A stretch of DNA of 64,000 nucleotides from Nesterenkonia muleiensis (GCF_003600155.1 NZ_QWLD01000048.1:25338-89337), one strand, 5' to 3'. Counted from the stretch's first letter, positions 17,528 through 27,006 are shown. Notes: generated by a model not told the origin, from the letters alone. A program made the numbers and translations.

Positions 17528-17848
17528 GGCTCCCTGGCCCTGTGCCTCATCGCGCAGCGGTGAACCGGAGATGTCGAACTGGAACCCGCCCAGCTCCCCG
17601 GAGAGCAGGGGCATCGCCTCAGCGATCGCTTCACGTACGCTGGGCAGCTGGAGTGATGACTTGTGTGCCTCAGCGGATTCCCACAGCTCTGTGATGAAGA
17701 CGGTGTTGGGCTGATCCTCGTTGGTGCCCACCTCGTAAAGGAGACATCCGGCCGAAGTGAGTGCGAGATTCGGCCGGGTCAAGATAGCGACGACGGCGTC
17801 CCGCTGGCCTGGCTGTACACCCAATGTCCCGACATTCGCGAAAGTCAT
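17516..17848 (-). CDS. Putative quinol/antibiotic-biosynthesis monooxygenase (ABM domain)
   Basis: 110 residues, a single ABM ferredoxin-like domain (FANVGTLGVQPGQRDAVVAIL, GCLLYEVGTNEDQPNTVFITELW). Family members are small dimeric cofactor-free monooxygenases or stress proteins; no substrate can be given. It converges with the DivIVA-repeat gene, overlapping its last 12 bases. TAACGT lies six bases before ATG 17848 with no ribosome-binding site, which again hints at a leaderless mRNA. Confidence 0.83.
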   Translation of the reverse strand: MTFANVGTLGVQPGQRDAVVAILTRPNLALTSAGCLLYEVGTNEDQPNTVFITELWESAEAHKSSLQLPSVREAIAEAMPLLSGELGGFQFDISGSPLRDEAQGQGASAH

Positions 17849-17969
17849 GAGTTCACGTTAACCCTCATTGGCAGTCTTGGAAAGTGCCCGGTTATCGGTC
17901 CGCAGAAGTCGATGATCTGCGTGTTCCAGACGGTGAGGAGCAACCCCAGCTCACGTGTTGAGTTCTGGG

Positions 17970-19188
17970 TCAAGGACTGTGGTGCCGGGACTCCTCTGCG
18001 GCCCTGGCCGCCGAGCCAGGGCCCAGCAGAGTCAGGGCGAGCACCGCGCCGATCGCGGCAACCCCGGCGACAACGATGAAAGCGACCCCGAATCCTTCGG
18101 TTAGCATTGCAGCCGAGGGTGCAACGGCTGCTTGCGCAGCGTAGCCGACCGCCACTGCTGCTGCCATTGCCGAACCCAGAGTGGTTCCCACGGCGAAGGA
18201 AGTCTCCTCAAGGCCAACGGCAAGCAAGCCCTGCGTGCATTTCGGCAACGCCGGTCAGCGCTGCGATCTGGCCCGCAACGAAGGCCGCGCCCATACCGAC
18301 TCCGAAGATCAGCAAGCCCGTCAACAGAGCCTCCGTCATGGTGCCTCCGGGGGATACGCGGCTTAATAGCATGCAGGCGATCACCAATAGAATCAGGCCC
18401 CCGCTGGCAATAAGCCTGAATCCTGAGCGGCTGACCAGATGTTGTCCAGCCATCACTCCCAGGACAACGGCACCAGTCCCCTAAGATCAGTGCGCGAGAA
18501 TCCATTCCACGTTCGGCGATGGGGAAAGTGCCAGCAGAAGCATGATCAGACCCCCGGTTGCGGAAGCCGCTCCGGGTAGGTCGAGCCGCCGCCTGCTCCG
18601 GGAACCTTCGGGCAGCAGGACCGGGCACAGGAACAGCACCAAATAAACAGGCCGGAACGTTGGTGAAGAAGATCCAGGCCCACCCGGCCCAGTCGGTGAG
18701 CACGCCACCCGGCAGTCCGACCGACGCTCCGGTCCCACCCAGTCCGCCCCAAATGCCCAGGGCCTTATTCCGATCCGGTCCATCGGGGAAGACGCTCATC
18801 AGAATCGAGAGACCCGCGGGGGTCATGACCGCAGCACCGAGCCCTTGCAGAACCCTGGCTGCGATCAGCATCCCGCTGGAGGGGCCAAGCCGCAGGCCAA
18901 CGATGCAGCTGCGAACACCCCGACCGCTGCCATGAACACCCGGCGGCGTCCCAGGTGATCCGCCAGCCGCCCGCCCAGGAGGAGCAGGCCGCCGATCGCC
19001 ACACCGTAGGCGGTGACCACCCACTGCACCTCAGCCGGGGCGAAGCCAAGATCGACGGCGATCACCGGCAGCGCGGCATACACGCTCGTAGAATCCAGCA
19101 CCCCCATGAACATCGCCATGCACACCACGGCCAGGCACCACCACCGTCGCCGCTGCACTCCCGCATCAGTGTCTTCCCTGCCCGCCAT
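17970..19188 (-). pseudogene. Decayed MFS drug-efflux transporter (DHA2/QacA type)
   Basis: Membrane-transporter sequence is spread over several frames of the same strand, in order: 19188-18870 (MGVLDSTSVYAALPVIAVDL, WVVTAYG, GGRLADHLGRRRVF), 18880-18650 (LIAARVLQGLGAAVMTPAGL, WAGWAWIFFTNVP), 18680-18487 (GAASATGGLIMLLLALSPSP), 18456-18210 (LIFGVGMGAAFVAGQIAALTG) and 18248-17970 (VGLEETSFAVGTTLGSAMAA). At least four frame changes and some missing sequence between helices show long-standing decay. The original would have been a 14-helix efflux pump of about 450 residues. Its probable regulator, the divergent HxlR gene, is also broken. Confidence 0.85.
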
Positions 19189-19533
19189 CAGTCCCGGCGT
19201 CTTGAGCCGGCGAACCAGCGGGCCTTTTCGGCAGGATCCGACCAAGCGGCGAAGACGCGTTCGGGTCTCAGCGGGTTAGTCCTATTCAACGGTGAATGCC
19301 GCATGTGCGGGGGAGGTGGCGGTCTGCATGGGTTGGCTCCTTCGGGGTGGGGCGGGTCTCAGCGGTCTGTGGGGTGCGCCATGGTGGGTCAGGTGATGCG
19401 TGGGGTGTTCATCGTTGCCTCCCATTGACGACTGCTCCTTCACGCTGATTGCATTGTGCAATCGGTAAGCTTATCGAATCACAACTGGATGTAAACTGCA
19501 AGCAGTTTCTGTGGGATCGTCGAGAGGAGTTCT
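19189..19533. other. Intergenic region between two broken divergent genes
   Basis: 345 bases separating the MFS and HxlR remnants. It holds a palindrome (19447-19463) and two copies of GGGTCTCAGCGG about 95 bases apart (near 19262 and 19357). No gene is visible. Confidence 0.6.
19447..19463. promoter_or_regulatory. Candidate HxlR operator
   Basis: GATTGCA-TTG-TGCAATC is a perfect 7-bp inverted repeat with a three-base spacer in an AT-richer stretch between the divergent MFS and HxlR remnants. Position and symmetry fit the operator of the regulator gene. Confidence 0.45.
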
Positions 19534-20049
19534 GTGATCGCGACGGATCAGCACCGTTCAGGCTGTCCCAGCAACCTTTCGCTGGAAGTGCTCGGTGACA
19601 GCTAGTCGTTGATCGTCATCCGAGACATCATGTTCGGAGACCGTAGGTATTACCGGCAGCTGCTCGGCGAATCAGAGGAAGGCATCGCCTCCAACATGCT
19701 CAGCGACCGCCTGAAACGGTTGGCCGAACGGGGACTGGTGACTAAACAGCAGGCCCCTACGCATCGGCAGTGGCAGCTCTACAGTCTCACCGAGCAGTCC
19801 ATCCACCTGGTCCCGGTGATTGTGCAGTTGGGCACCTGGGGGCGGAAATTCCTTCCGGTGGGTCCTGAACTCAGCATCCGGGCCAAGATCCTGGAAGACG
19901 GCGGCCCGCAGCTCTGGGAGGACTTCATGGATGAGCTGCGCATCATTCACCTGGGTGCTGAGTGCGGCCCTGACCAGGAGTCGGTCATGGGCTGTCCGGA
20001 GCCGGCCTACAGGGAAGTGCGCGCCGAAAAGATCTCCTCGCCAGGGTAG
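19534..20049 (+). pseudogene. HxlR-family regulator interrupted by an amber codon
   Basis: From GTG 19534 (GAGAGGAG just upstream) the frame reads RSGCPSNLSLEVLGDS, then TAG at 19603-19605, then SLIVIRDIMFGDRRYYRQLL and the rest of a winged-helix HxlR protein (EGIASNMLSDRLKRLAERGL). The stop falls exactly where HxlR proteins carry a near-invariant Trp (GDRWSLLVIRD), so TGG to TAG is the likely change. Restart at TTG 19609 would lose the first DNA-binding helix. The tail overlaps the converging oxidoreductase gene by 43 bases. Divergent from the decayed MFS pump it presumably controlled. Confidence 0.82.
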
Positions 20050-21022
20050 ACGACGCCTATCTGGCGGCGGATCTCATCCAAAGTGCCCATGATCTCCACC
20101 GAATCGTCCAGGGTGAGTAGCTCGCCGGAGAAGTTCCCTGCACTCACGTACTGTTCGGCGGCAATGGCCTGGAGATGCATGCCGCGGCCCTCGGCGTCTG
20201 CATTGTGCCGCTCCACGACGTCGCCGGCTGAGCTGTAGTGGGTGAACCCGGCGGAGGTGTACCAGATCCGGTCGATGTCGATCCGCCCTTCGGAGCCCAC
20301 AATATGCGCAGTATTCGGGCCCGTTGCGCGGGAGGAGGCCAGGCTGGTGGAGACCGCTCCGGAGGCATGGGTCATCACCACGCCCACCTCGGTGTCCGCT
20401 CCGGTGCTGCCCAGCCGCCCGGAGGCCTTGACGTCCACCGGTCTGCCGAGGATGTCCCAGGCGAAGGAGACGGGGTACACACCCAGATCCAGCAACGCCC
20501 CTCCGCCGAGCTGCAGGGCATTGATCCGATGAGCGGGGTCCTCCCCGAACAGCTGCGTATGGTCCGCGAACAGGGCACGAACCTCACCGATGGCACCGGA
20601 GGCGATGATCTCGCGGATCCTTACCATATGCGGCAGGTACCGGGTCCACATCGCCTCAGTCACCAGCAGACCTTTGGCCATCGCCGTCTCACGCAGTATT
20701 TCGGCCTGGGCCCTGTTGAGGGTGAACGGCTTCTCCACCAGCGCATGCTTGCCGGCCTCCAACGCCATCAGGGTGTTCTCACAGTGCATGGGTGCGGAGT
20801 GGCGACATAGACGATGTCCACGGCGTCGTCGTTGACCAGTTCCTCATATGAGCCGTGGGCCTGGGGAATCCCGAACGTCTCAGCGAACTTCCTAGCAGAA
20901 TCGGCTGAGCGGGATCCCACCGCGGTGACGTGGAGCCCGGCCAGCTGGGCGTCAGCGGTGAACTGCCGGGCTATCCAGCCGGTGGCCAGAATGCCCCAGC
21001 CCAACGGTCTGTGTTCTGTCAT
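20007..21022 (-). pseudogene. Gfo/Idh/MocA-family oxidoreductase with a one-base frameshift
   Basis: NAD(P)-dependent sugar or polyol dehydrogenase family. ATG 21022 starts the Rossmann half (GWGILATGWIARQF ... YVATPHP); the second half continues in another frame from 20789 (MHCENTLMALEAGKHALVEKPF with the EKP motif, then the C-terminal alpha/beta domain to 20007). The junction reads CAC CC ATG where CAC CCN ATG is expected, so one base is missing at 20790-20792. Everything else is intact, total about 338 codons, normal for the family. Either a recent mutation or a sequencing error. TAGATT lies seven bases before the ATG, with no ribosome-binding site. Confidence 0.85.
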
Positions 21023-21129
21023 GCAGAGGAATCTATCAGGACGCAGCTGCGCAGGGCAGGCGGGGGTCTGTGCTCCCTGCCTGCCCTGCGCCAGGGGGCA
21101 GGTGCCCCATGGTCAGGCGGCGTGTCTGA

Positions 21130-22764
21130 TCAGTGCCGGGTCGGTTCCTCCGCGCCCACACCGGTCAACGAGCGGATCTCCATCTCCGCCTGTTTGACCG
21201 GGTCCTCCGCGGTCTTGGCGGTCACCGAGCCCAGCCAACCCAGGAAGAACGCCAGCGGGATCGAGATCAGCCCTGGGTTGGTCAGCGGATAGATGTCCAG
21301 AGCGATGTTCGGGAAGAAGCTGGTGTCGCGCCCCCAGACCACCGGGGAGAAGGCGATCAGCACTATGGCAGAGCTCAGTCCGCCGTACATGGACCACAGC
21401 GCGCCACGGGTGGTGAAGCCCCTCCAGAACAAGGAGTAGAGGATCGTGGGCAGGTTGGCGCTGGCCGCGACGGCGAAAGCCAGCGCGACCAGGAAGGCGA
21501 CGTTCTGCCCCTGGGCGCCGATGCCGCCGAGGATGGCGAGCACTCCGACCACGACCACGGTGATCTTGCCGGCTCGCATCTCGCCCTGAGAGTCGATGTT
21601 GCCCTTCTTGATGACCTGTCCCCAGATGTCGTGTGCGAAGCTGGCTGAGGCGGTGATGGTCAGCCCCGCCACCACGGCCAGGATCGTGGCGAATGCGACG
21701 GCGGCGATGACACCCAGCAGCAGAGTTCCGCCGAGTTCGTAGGCCAGCAGTGGGGCTGCCGCGTTCTGCCCGCCGGGTGCGGCCAGGATTGCGTCGTGGT
21801 CCAACAGTGCGGCGGCACCGTAGCCCAGCACCAGGGTGAACAGGTAAAAGGCGCCGATCAGACCGATCGCCACCACCACGGACTTCCGTGCGTCGCGGGC
21901 GGTGGGCACCGTGTAGAAGCGGATCAGCACATGGGGCAGCGCAGCAGTGCCCAGCACCAGCGCCACACCCAGAGAGATGAAGTCCAGCTGGGTCAGCAGA
22001 CTGGCGCCGTACTGCATGCCGGGGGCCAGGACGGCCTCACCGTCAGGATGGTTGGCGGCGGCGGAGCCCAGCAGCTCGGAGAAGTTGAACCCGGAGAGGG
22101 CCAGCACCCACACCGACATCAGCAGGGAGCCGGCAATTAGCAGGGTGGCCTTGATGATCTGCACCCAGGTGGTGCCCTTCATGCCGCCGATGAAGACGTA
22201 GACGATCATCAGGGCGCCGACGACGGTGATCACCAGTGCCTGCCCGACCCGGCTGTCCACGCCGATCAGCAGTGAGACCAGTCCGCCTGCGCCGGCCATC
22301 TGCGCGAGCAGGTAGAACACGCAGACGAACAGTGTGGAGGTCGCGGCTGCGATGCGCACCGGCCGCTGCTTCAGCCGGAAGCTGAGCACGTCGGCCATGG
22401 TGAACTTTCCGGTGTTGCGCATCAGCTCCGCGACCAGCAGCAGGGCGATCAGCCATGCCACCAGGAAGCCGATGGAGTACAGGAAGCCGTCGTATCCGTA
22501 GATGGCGATGGCGCCGACCACACCCAGGAAAGACGCCGCGGAGAGATAGTCGCCGGCGATCGCTGTGCCGTTCTGGCCTCCGGAGAAGGAGCGGCCGCCG
22601 GCGTAGAAGTCGGCAGCGGTTTTGGTGTTGCGGGAGGCACGGATCACAAAGAACAGCGTCACCACCACGAACATCAAGAAGATGGCGATATTCGCCCAGG
22701 GGTTGCCGACGTCAGTGGTGAGGGTCTCCTGGTCGCCGGCCAGAATCGTTGCGTGGGTGCTCAT
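21130..22764 (-). CDS. actP: Cation/acetate symporter, SSS family
   Basis: 544 residues, about 13 membrane helices. The sodium:solute-symporter core (NGTAIAGDYLSAASFLGVVG, GGMKGTTWVQIIKATLL, LGTAALPHVLIRFYTVP) matches ActP acetate permeases. ATG 22764 overlaps the upstream DUF485 gene by four bases. A cytosolic tail ends in acidic residues. The DUF485-actP pair is the classic acetate uptake operon; the divergent LytS/LytR-like pair probably controls it. Confidence 0.92.
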   Translation of the reverse strand: MSTHATILAGDQETLTTDVGNPWANIAIFLMFVVVTLFFVIRASRNTKTAADFYAGGRSFSGGQNGTAIAGDYLSAASFLGVVGAIAIYGYDGFLYSIGFLVAWLIALLLVAELMRNTGKFTMADVLSFRLKQRPVRIAAATSTLFVCVFYLLAQMAGAGGLVSLLIGVDSRVGQALVITVVGALMIVYVFIGGMKGTTWVQIIKATLLIAGSLLMSVWVLALSGFNFSELLGSAAANHPDGEAVLAPGMQYGASLLTQLDFISLGVALVLGTAALPHVLIRFYTVPTARDARKSVVVAIGLIGAFYLFTLVLGYGAAALLDHDAILAAPGGQNAAAPLLAYELGGTLLLGVIAAVAFATILAVVAGLTITASASFAHDIWGQVIKKGNIDSQGEMRAGKITVVVVGVLAILGGIGAQGQNVAFLVALAFAVAASANLPTILYSLFWRGFTTRGALWSMYGGLSSAIVLIAFSPVVWGRDTSFFPNIALDIYPLTNPGLISIPLAFFLGWLGSVTAKTAEDPVKQAEMEIRSLTGVGAEEPTRH

Positions 22765-23165
22765 CGTGTCGCCTCCTTTGCGGCGGGTGCCGCACCGGCG
22801 GGTGCCTGTGCGGTGTCCTGGGGGAGGCCGACGCCCTTGGCCTCCAGCTCATGGCGGATCACCGATGACTTCGGGTCCAGCCTCTTGTTGGTGAACCAGA
22901 CATACAGGCCGGTGATGATGAAGGTGGTGACGAATTGAGAGAGCCCCAGCAGCAGTCCGACGTTGACGTTGCCGAAGACGCTGATCGCCATCAGGTCCGG
23001 CTGGAAGGCTGCGAAGAGCACGTAGGCCAGGTACCACAGCAGGAACAGCGCGGTCATGGGGAAGACGAAACTGCGGTGCGTGCGGCGCAGCTCTGCGAAT
23101 TCAGGGCGCTGCTGCACCTGAACGTAGTCCACTGTGCCCCCTGCGGGGGCTGAGACATTGGTCAT
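22761..23165 (-). CDS. DUF485 membrane protein, partner of ActP
   Basis: 134 residues with two membrane helices (FPMTALFLLWYLAYVLFAAF and GLSQFVTTFIITGLYVWFTN) and the DUF485 pattern RPEFAELRRTHRSFVFP. Homologues (YjcH-like) are nearly always encoded just before acetate symporters; their function is unproven. ATG 23165 is preceded by CAGGAGGA. Stop overlaps actP start (ATGA), so the two are coupled. Confidence 0.88.
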   Translation of the reverse strand: MTNVSAPAGGTVDYVQVQQRPEFAELRRTHRSFVFPMTALFLLWYLAYVLFAAFQPDLMAISVFGNVNVGLLLGLSQFVTTFIITGLYVWFTNKRLDPKSSVIRHELEAKGVGLPQDTAQAPAGAAPAAKEATR

Positions 23166-23327
23166 TGGTCCTCCTGCTGAATATCGGTGTGTTGCCGGTC
23201 ACATCTATAGAGTCCAGAGTGGCTCAGCCGCTGGATGCTGGGAAGCGGTTTGGTGCAGGGCGTCGGTGGGCGGCGGCTAATCTGCGCTGAACGGACCAAC
23301 TGTGACACCGGCGACACATTCCGGCCC

Positions 23328-23333
23328 TAGACT
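23328..23333 (+). promoter_or_regulatory. -10-like TAGACT seven bases before the histidine kinase
   Basis: TAGACT, then CTTCCTTAC-type spacer of seven bases to ATG 23341. No ribosome-binding site. Supports 23341 rather than the upstream GTG 23302 as the kinase start. Confidence 0.5.
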
Positions 23334-23340
23334 TCCTTAC

Positions 23341-24036
23341 ATGCCGCGCAGAAGAACTGTCAGTCCCGAGGTGCGTCGGGAGCTCAACCAGGAGGTTGAC
23401 GCGGCTGCTCAGGTCATTGCCGCTGAACTGCGCACGCTGCGTGCCCAGATTTCGCCGCATTTCCTCTACAACGCGCTCAACGCCGTGGCCGGAATCATCC
23501 CTCAGGACCCGCCCCGGGCCAGAGACCTGCTCCTGGACTTCGCTGACTTCACCCGCTATACCCTGCAGGCGGATGCGGAGCTGGTGCCGCTGGCTGAGGA
23601 GCTGACCGCGGTGGAGCGTTACATTGAGCTGGAGCGGGCTCGCTTCGGACAACGGTTCAGTATCGAGCTGGGGATCGCCCCGGAGGCGCTCAGCGCGCCG
23701 ATACCGCATCTGAGCCTGCAGCCCTTGGTGGAGAACGCTGTGCAGCACGGCGTGGGGTCGGAGCGTGGGAAGACTCATGTAGCGATCGACGCCTATGACG
23801 AGGGCACGCACATCGTGGTGGTGGTCGACGACGACGGCCCAGGCGCCGACCCCGGCGCCATCGAAGAGATCCTCGCCGGCACTGCAGAGGGCAGCCACCT
23901 GGGGCTTCGCAATGTGGATCTGCGGCTTCGGCACATCTACGGCGGCGCTCATGGCCTGCGGTGCGAGACGGCTGCCGGTGCGGGGATGCGCGTGTGGTTC
24001 CGGGTGCCCAAGTTCAACCAGGAGCTGCACGGATGA
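23341..24036 (+). CDS. LytS-type sensor histidine kinase, soluble
   Basis: 231 residues from ATG 23341. It has the His-kinase domain of the LytS/YehU group (QISPHFLYNALNAVAGII with the phospho-accepting His) and the ATPase part (PLVENAVQHGV, VVDDDGPG, GLRNVDLRL). No membrane helices or sensor domain: the N-terminus has only about 30 residues before the phospho-acceptor region, much shorter than most LytS kinases, so it may sense a cytosolic signal or a partner such as the symporters. It overlaps the response-regulator gene by four bases and is divergent from DUF485-actP. Confidence 0.88.
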   Translation: MPRRRTVSPEVRRELNQEVDAAAQVIAAELRTLRAQISPHFLYNALNAVAGIIPQDPPRARDLLLDFADFTRYTLQADAELVPLAEELTAVERYIELERARFGQRFSIELGIAPEALSAPIPHLSLQPLVENAVQHGVGSERGKTHVAIDAYDEGTHIVVVVDDDGPGADPGAIEEILAGTAEGSHLGLRNVDLRLRHIYGGAHGLRCETAAGAGMRVWFRVPKFNQELHG

Positions 24037-24728
24037 TGCCGCTGAATGTTCTGGTGGTCGACGATGAGCCGTTGGCAGTTTCTCAGATGCGCTGGCTGCT
24101 GGAGGCAGACCCCCAGGCAGCAGAGGTCCTGGCCGCAGACAGTGCCCGTTCGGCGGAGACGATCCTGGGGGCAGAGCCCATTGATGTGGTGCTTCTGGAC
24201 ATCCATATGCCCGGCACCAACGGCTTGGACTTCGCCAGAGGGCTGCGGGGTGTGCCGGTGATCTTCGTGACCGCTGATGCGCGCCCCGCTGTGGAGGCCT
24301 TCGAGCTCAATGCCTGTGACTACCTGCTCAAGCCGGTGCGCGCTCGCCGGCTCAGCGAAGCGCTGCGCCGGGCAGCGGAGACGACGAACACCGCCCCGGG
24401 GGAGGAGGCCCGGGTCTCGGTGCTCCAGGGGGACTCCACGATGCTGCTGGAGGTTCAGGACATCCGGTGGATACAGGCACAGGGCGATTACGTTCGTCTG
24501 TTCACGGCAAAAGGCTCCTATCTGCTGCGGGCTACCCTGGCCGAACTCGATGAGCACTGGGAGTCCCACGGCTTTCTGCGGGTGCACCGCTCCCATATGG
24601 TGAACATCCGCAGAGTCAGGCGGCTGCTGCACCGCGGTGGCCGGCTCGCCCTGGACCTGGGGGATGTGCAGCTGGAGGTCAGCAGGCGGCTGACGCCTCA
24701 GGTGCGCCGCCGTCTGGAGGCGCAGTGA
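24033..24728 (+). CDS. LytTR-family response regulator
   Basis: 231 residues. Receiver domain with the acidic pocket VVDDE and phosphorylation site Asp56 (VVLLDIHMPG), the conserved Lys in YLLKPV, and a C-terminal LytTR DNA-binding domain (WIQAQGDYVRLFT, FLRVHRSHMVNIRRV). Coupled by ATGA to the kinase and by GTGA to the following membrane-protein gene. This pair and the two symporters on both sides form a plausible acetate or short organic acid uptake regulon. Confidence 0.92.
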   Translation: MMPLNVLVVDDEPLAVSQMRWLLEADPQAAEVLAADSARSAETILGAEPIDVVLLDIHMPGTNGLDFARGLRGVPVIFVTADARPAVEAFELNACDYLLKPVRARRLSEALRRAAETTNTAPGEEARVSVLQGDSTMLLEVQDIRWIQAQGDYVRLFTAKGSYLLRATLAELDEHWESHGFLRVHRSHMVNIRRVRRLLHRGGRLALDLGDVQLEVSRRLTPQVRRRLEAQ

Positions 24729-25075
24729 CTGCCCGGCCTGCCAGCGATGAGGGGGAGGACGACGTCGCCCCGGCAGTCCGCGACCGCAGAGTGTCAGTGC
24801 GAGGGCCGCAGACCCCGCCGACGCTGGATGAGGTGCTGGGAGACCCTCGCCGCGGGTTTGTCGCCGAGCGAGCCCGGGCGGAGCAGGCGAGGTCGCTGCG
24901 CCGTCGTCAGCTGCGTCTGAACATCGTCACCGTGGGCCTCTTAGCTGTGCTTCTGGTGGGGATGGGGGTGGGTGCCCGCTACGAAGGGATCCTGCTCACC
25001 CTGGTGGTGTACCCACTCATGGTGCTGCTGGCGCTGTGGGCACTTCGCAGAGCCCGGGGGATCGAGACGCTGTGA
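24725..25075 (+). CDS. Small membrane protein linked to a second symporter
   Basis: 116 residues: an acidic/basic cytosolic N-terminus of about 65 residues, then two membrane helices (LNIVTVGLLAVLLVGMGVGA and ILLTLVVYPLMVLLALWALR). No confident family match by eye; position directly before an SSS symporter parallels DUF485 before actP, so it may be a diverged partner subunit. Start GTG 24725 overlaps the regulator's stop and its own stop overlaps the symporter start. Confidence 0.72.
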   Translation: MTARPASDEGEDDVAPAVRDRRVSVRGPQTPPTLDEVLGDPRRGFVAERARAEQARSLRRRQLRLNIVTVGLLAVLLVGMGVGARYEGILLTLVVYPLMVLLALWALRRARGIETL

Positions 25076-26508
25076 CCAGTGCAGCCATCGCGGTCATCTG
25101 CACGGCGACCATCCTGATGGGAGTTTTCGGACTGAGCCTGACCCGCTCGACGGGGGACTTCTATGTGGCCTCCCGGAGGATCTCGCCGCTGACGAACGCC
25201 TCGGCTATTGCGGGTGAGTATCTTTCAGCAGCGAGCTTCCTGGGCGTGGTGGGTCTGATCTACCTCTGGGGGCCCCAGGGGCTGTGGCTGCCCATCGGCT
25301 ACACAGCGGGTTTCTTGGTCCTGCTGCTCTTCGTCGCTGCGCCTCTTCGTCGCTCCGGGGCCTACACGCTGCCGGACTTCATGATTCTGCGTTTCCGCTC
25401 GGCAGTTGTCCGGCGGATGACCACTGTGGTGGTGGTGCTCACCGGCTGGTTGTACGTGGTGCCGCAGCTGCGCGGGGCGGTGATCGTCACCGAGTTCTCC
25501 ACCGGCCTGCCTGGCTGGGTCGGTGCGGGGCTGGTGGTCGTGGTGGTGCTGGCCGTGGTGCTCAGCGGAGGGATGCGAACAGTGACCGTCGCCCAGGCGG
25601 TCCAGTACTGGGTCAAACTGGCGGCGTTGCTGATACCGGCAGTGTTCATCGTGCTCAGAGCAGGCGGGGAGGATGCTGGTCAGGCTCTCTCCGAGCCGCT
25701 CTGGCGTGTCACGGTGCAGGGCGATCCGCTGATTGCGGCGTCACTGGTGCTGGCGCTCTCGGTCGGGGCGGTGGGGCTGCCGCATGTGCTGGTGCGCTTT
25801 TACACCAACCCCGATGGGCACGCTGCCCGGCGCACTGCTGCTGCGCTTGTCGGCCTGGTGGGGATCTTCTACGTGATCGCGGTCCTTCTGGGTCTGACGG
25901 CAGTAGGGGCCCTGGGCCCGTCGAATACGGAGGCCGACACCGCCCTGATACAGCTTCCTGCGGCTGTGCTCAGCGATGCCACCGGCGATGTGCTGGTGGC
26001 GGTGCTGGTCGGGGGAGCCTTCGCCGCCTTTCTGTCGACGACGTCGGGACTGGTGGTCTCGGTCTCTGGTGTGATCAGTCAGGAGCTCTTCGGCGGCAGC
26101 GTACGGGGTTTCCGGATAGGTGCATTGGCGGCAGTGGGTGTTCCTGCAGGTTTGACCGCCGCAGCAACCGACGTGTCGCTGGCGGGTGCGGTGGTCCTGG
26201 TGTTCACCTTCGCCGCTTCTACGGTGGCCCCGGTGATGCTGCTGGGCATCTGGTGGTCCCGGATCACGGCCGCTGGTGCGGTCTCTGGGATGCTCACCGG
26301 GGCTGCCTCTACGGGTCTGGCGGTGGTGGTTTCAGCTGTCAGCGTGCAGGCGCCGGTCCTGCTGACCTACCCGGGGCTGTGGAGCATTCCGCTGTCCTTT
26401 GCCGTGATCATCGCAGTCAGCCTGACCACTGAGCCGCCGGCTTCGACATCGGCGGTGCTCACCAAACTGCATCTGCCGGAGGAGCACCGAGGGCAGAGCC
26501 GCCCGTAG
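25072..26508 (+). CDS. Second SSS-family symporter, ActP-like
   Basis: 478 residues, about 13 membrane helices. ActP-like motifs are shared with the gene at 21130-22764 (SAIAGEYLSAASFLGVVGLI; GGMRTVTVAQAVQYWVKLAAL; VGLPHVLVRFYTNP). GTG 25072 overlaps the previous stop, making kinase-regulator-small protein-symporter one coupled operon. It is shorter than the first symporter by 66 residues, mostly at the termini. Likely takes up acetate, propionate, pyruvate or a similar monocarboxylate; which is not readable. Confidence 0.88.
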   Translation: MTSAAIAVICTATILMGVFGLSLTRSTGDFYVASRRISPLTNASAIAGEYLSAASFLGVVGLIYLWGPQGLWLPIGYTAGFLVLLLFVAAPLRRSGAYTLPDFMILRFRSAVVRRMTTVVVVLTGWLYVVPQLRGAVIVTEFSTGLPGWVGAGLVVVVVLAVVLSGGMRTVTVAQAVQYWVKLAALLIPAVFIVLRAGGEDAGQALSEPLWRVTVQGDPLIAASLVLALSVGAVGLPHVLVRFYTNPDGHAARRTAAALVGLVGIFYVIAVLLGLTAVGALGPSNTEADTALIQLPAAVLSDATGDVLVAVLVGGAFAAFLSTTSGLVVSVSGVISQELFGGSVRGFRIGALAAVGVPAGLTAAATDVSLAGAVVLVFTFAASTVAPVMLLGIWWSRITAAGAVSGMLTGAASTGLAVVVSAVSVQAPVLLTYPGLWSIPLSFAVIIAVSLTTEPPASTSAVLTKLHLPEEHRGQSRP

Positions 26509-26520
26509 GGCGCCCGGCTT

Positions 26521-27006
26521 TCAGTGGAGTTCGAAGATCTTCTCGGTGACCACCTGGGCGCGTGCGTTGGAGAAGACCTGCTCCTCACCGATCTCGGTGA
26601 ATCCGCGGGACTCAAGAATTCGCAGCGATCCGAGGTTGTCGGTGACCACGCGCGCACGCAGCGGCCGTTCGCCGAACTCCTTCAGGAACTGGTCGAAGGC
26701 AGTGGTGGTGACTCCCTTATCCCAGAACTGCTTGTCGGTCCAGAACATCACCTCGTGCACATCGCCGTCACGGAACACGGCAATGGAACCGGCGGCCTGA
26801 CCGTCCACATCGATGGTGCGCACCAGGGACCGCTCATCGTTGAGCAGCTCACCCCAATGGTGGTCGAAGATACTGCGATCTTTGGGGTTGGTCGGTGCGA
26901 ATCCGGCCATATGCGCGGCGTCGGCATCCTGTTGGAACCGGAAGAACTCATCGAGGTCGGCCGACTCAACATCACGCAGCGTCACATTCATCTCGGGCGT
27001 GCTCAT
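26521..27006 (-). CDS. GNAT acetyltransferase, RimJ/RimL type
   Basis: 161 residues. GNAT fold with VTLRDVESADLDEFFRFQQD at the start, VMFWTDKQFWDKGVTTTAFD (acetyl-CoA motif A in a weak form) and ARVVTDNLGSLRILESRGF (motif B). Probably acetylates a small molecule or protein N-terminus; substrate unknown. It converges with the symporter. TACGCT lies six bases before ATG 27006, and GGAGG lies in the same interval. Confidence 0.82.
   Translation of the reverse strand: MSTPEMNVTLRDVESADLDEFFRFQQDADAAHMAGFAPTNPKDRSIFDHHWGELLNDERSLVRTIDVDGQAAGSIAVFRDGDVHEVMFWTDKQFWDKGVTTTAFDQFLKEFGERPLRARVVTDNLGSLRILESRGFTEIGEEQVFSNARAQVVTEKIFELH

Noticed and set aside
25284..26432. 382-codon plus frame inside the second symporter
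   Set aside because: Alternative frame of a real membrane protein; composition rich in Cys/Gly/Arg and no motif.
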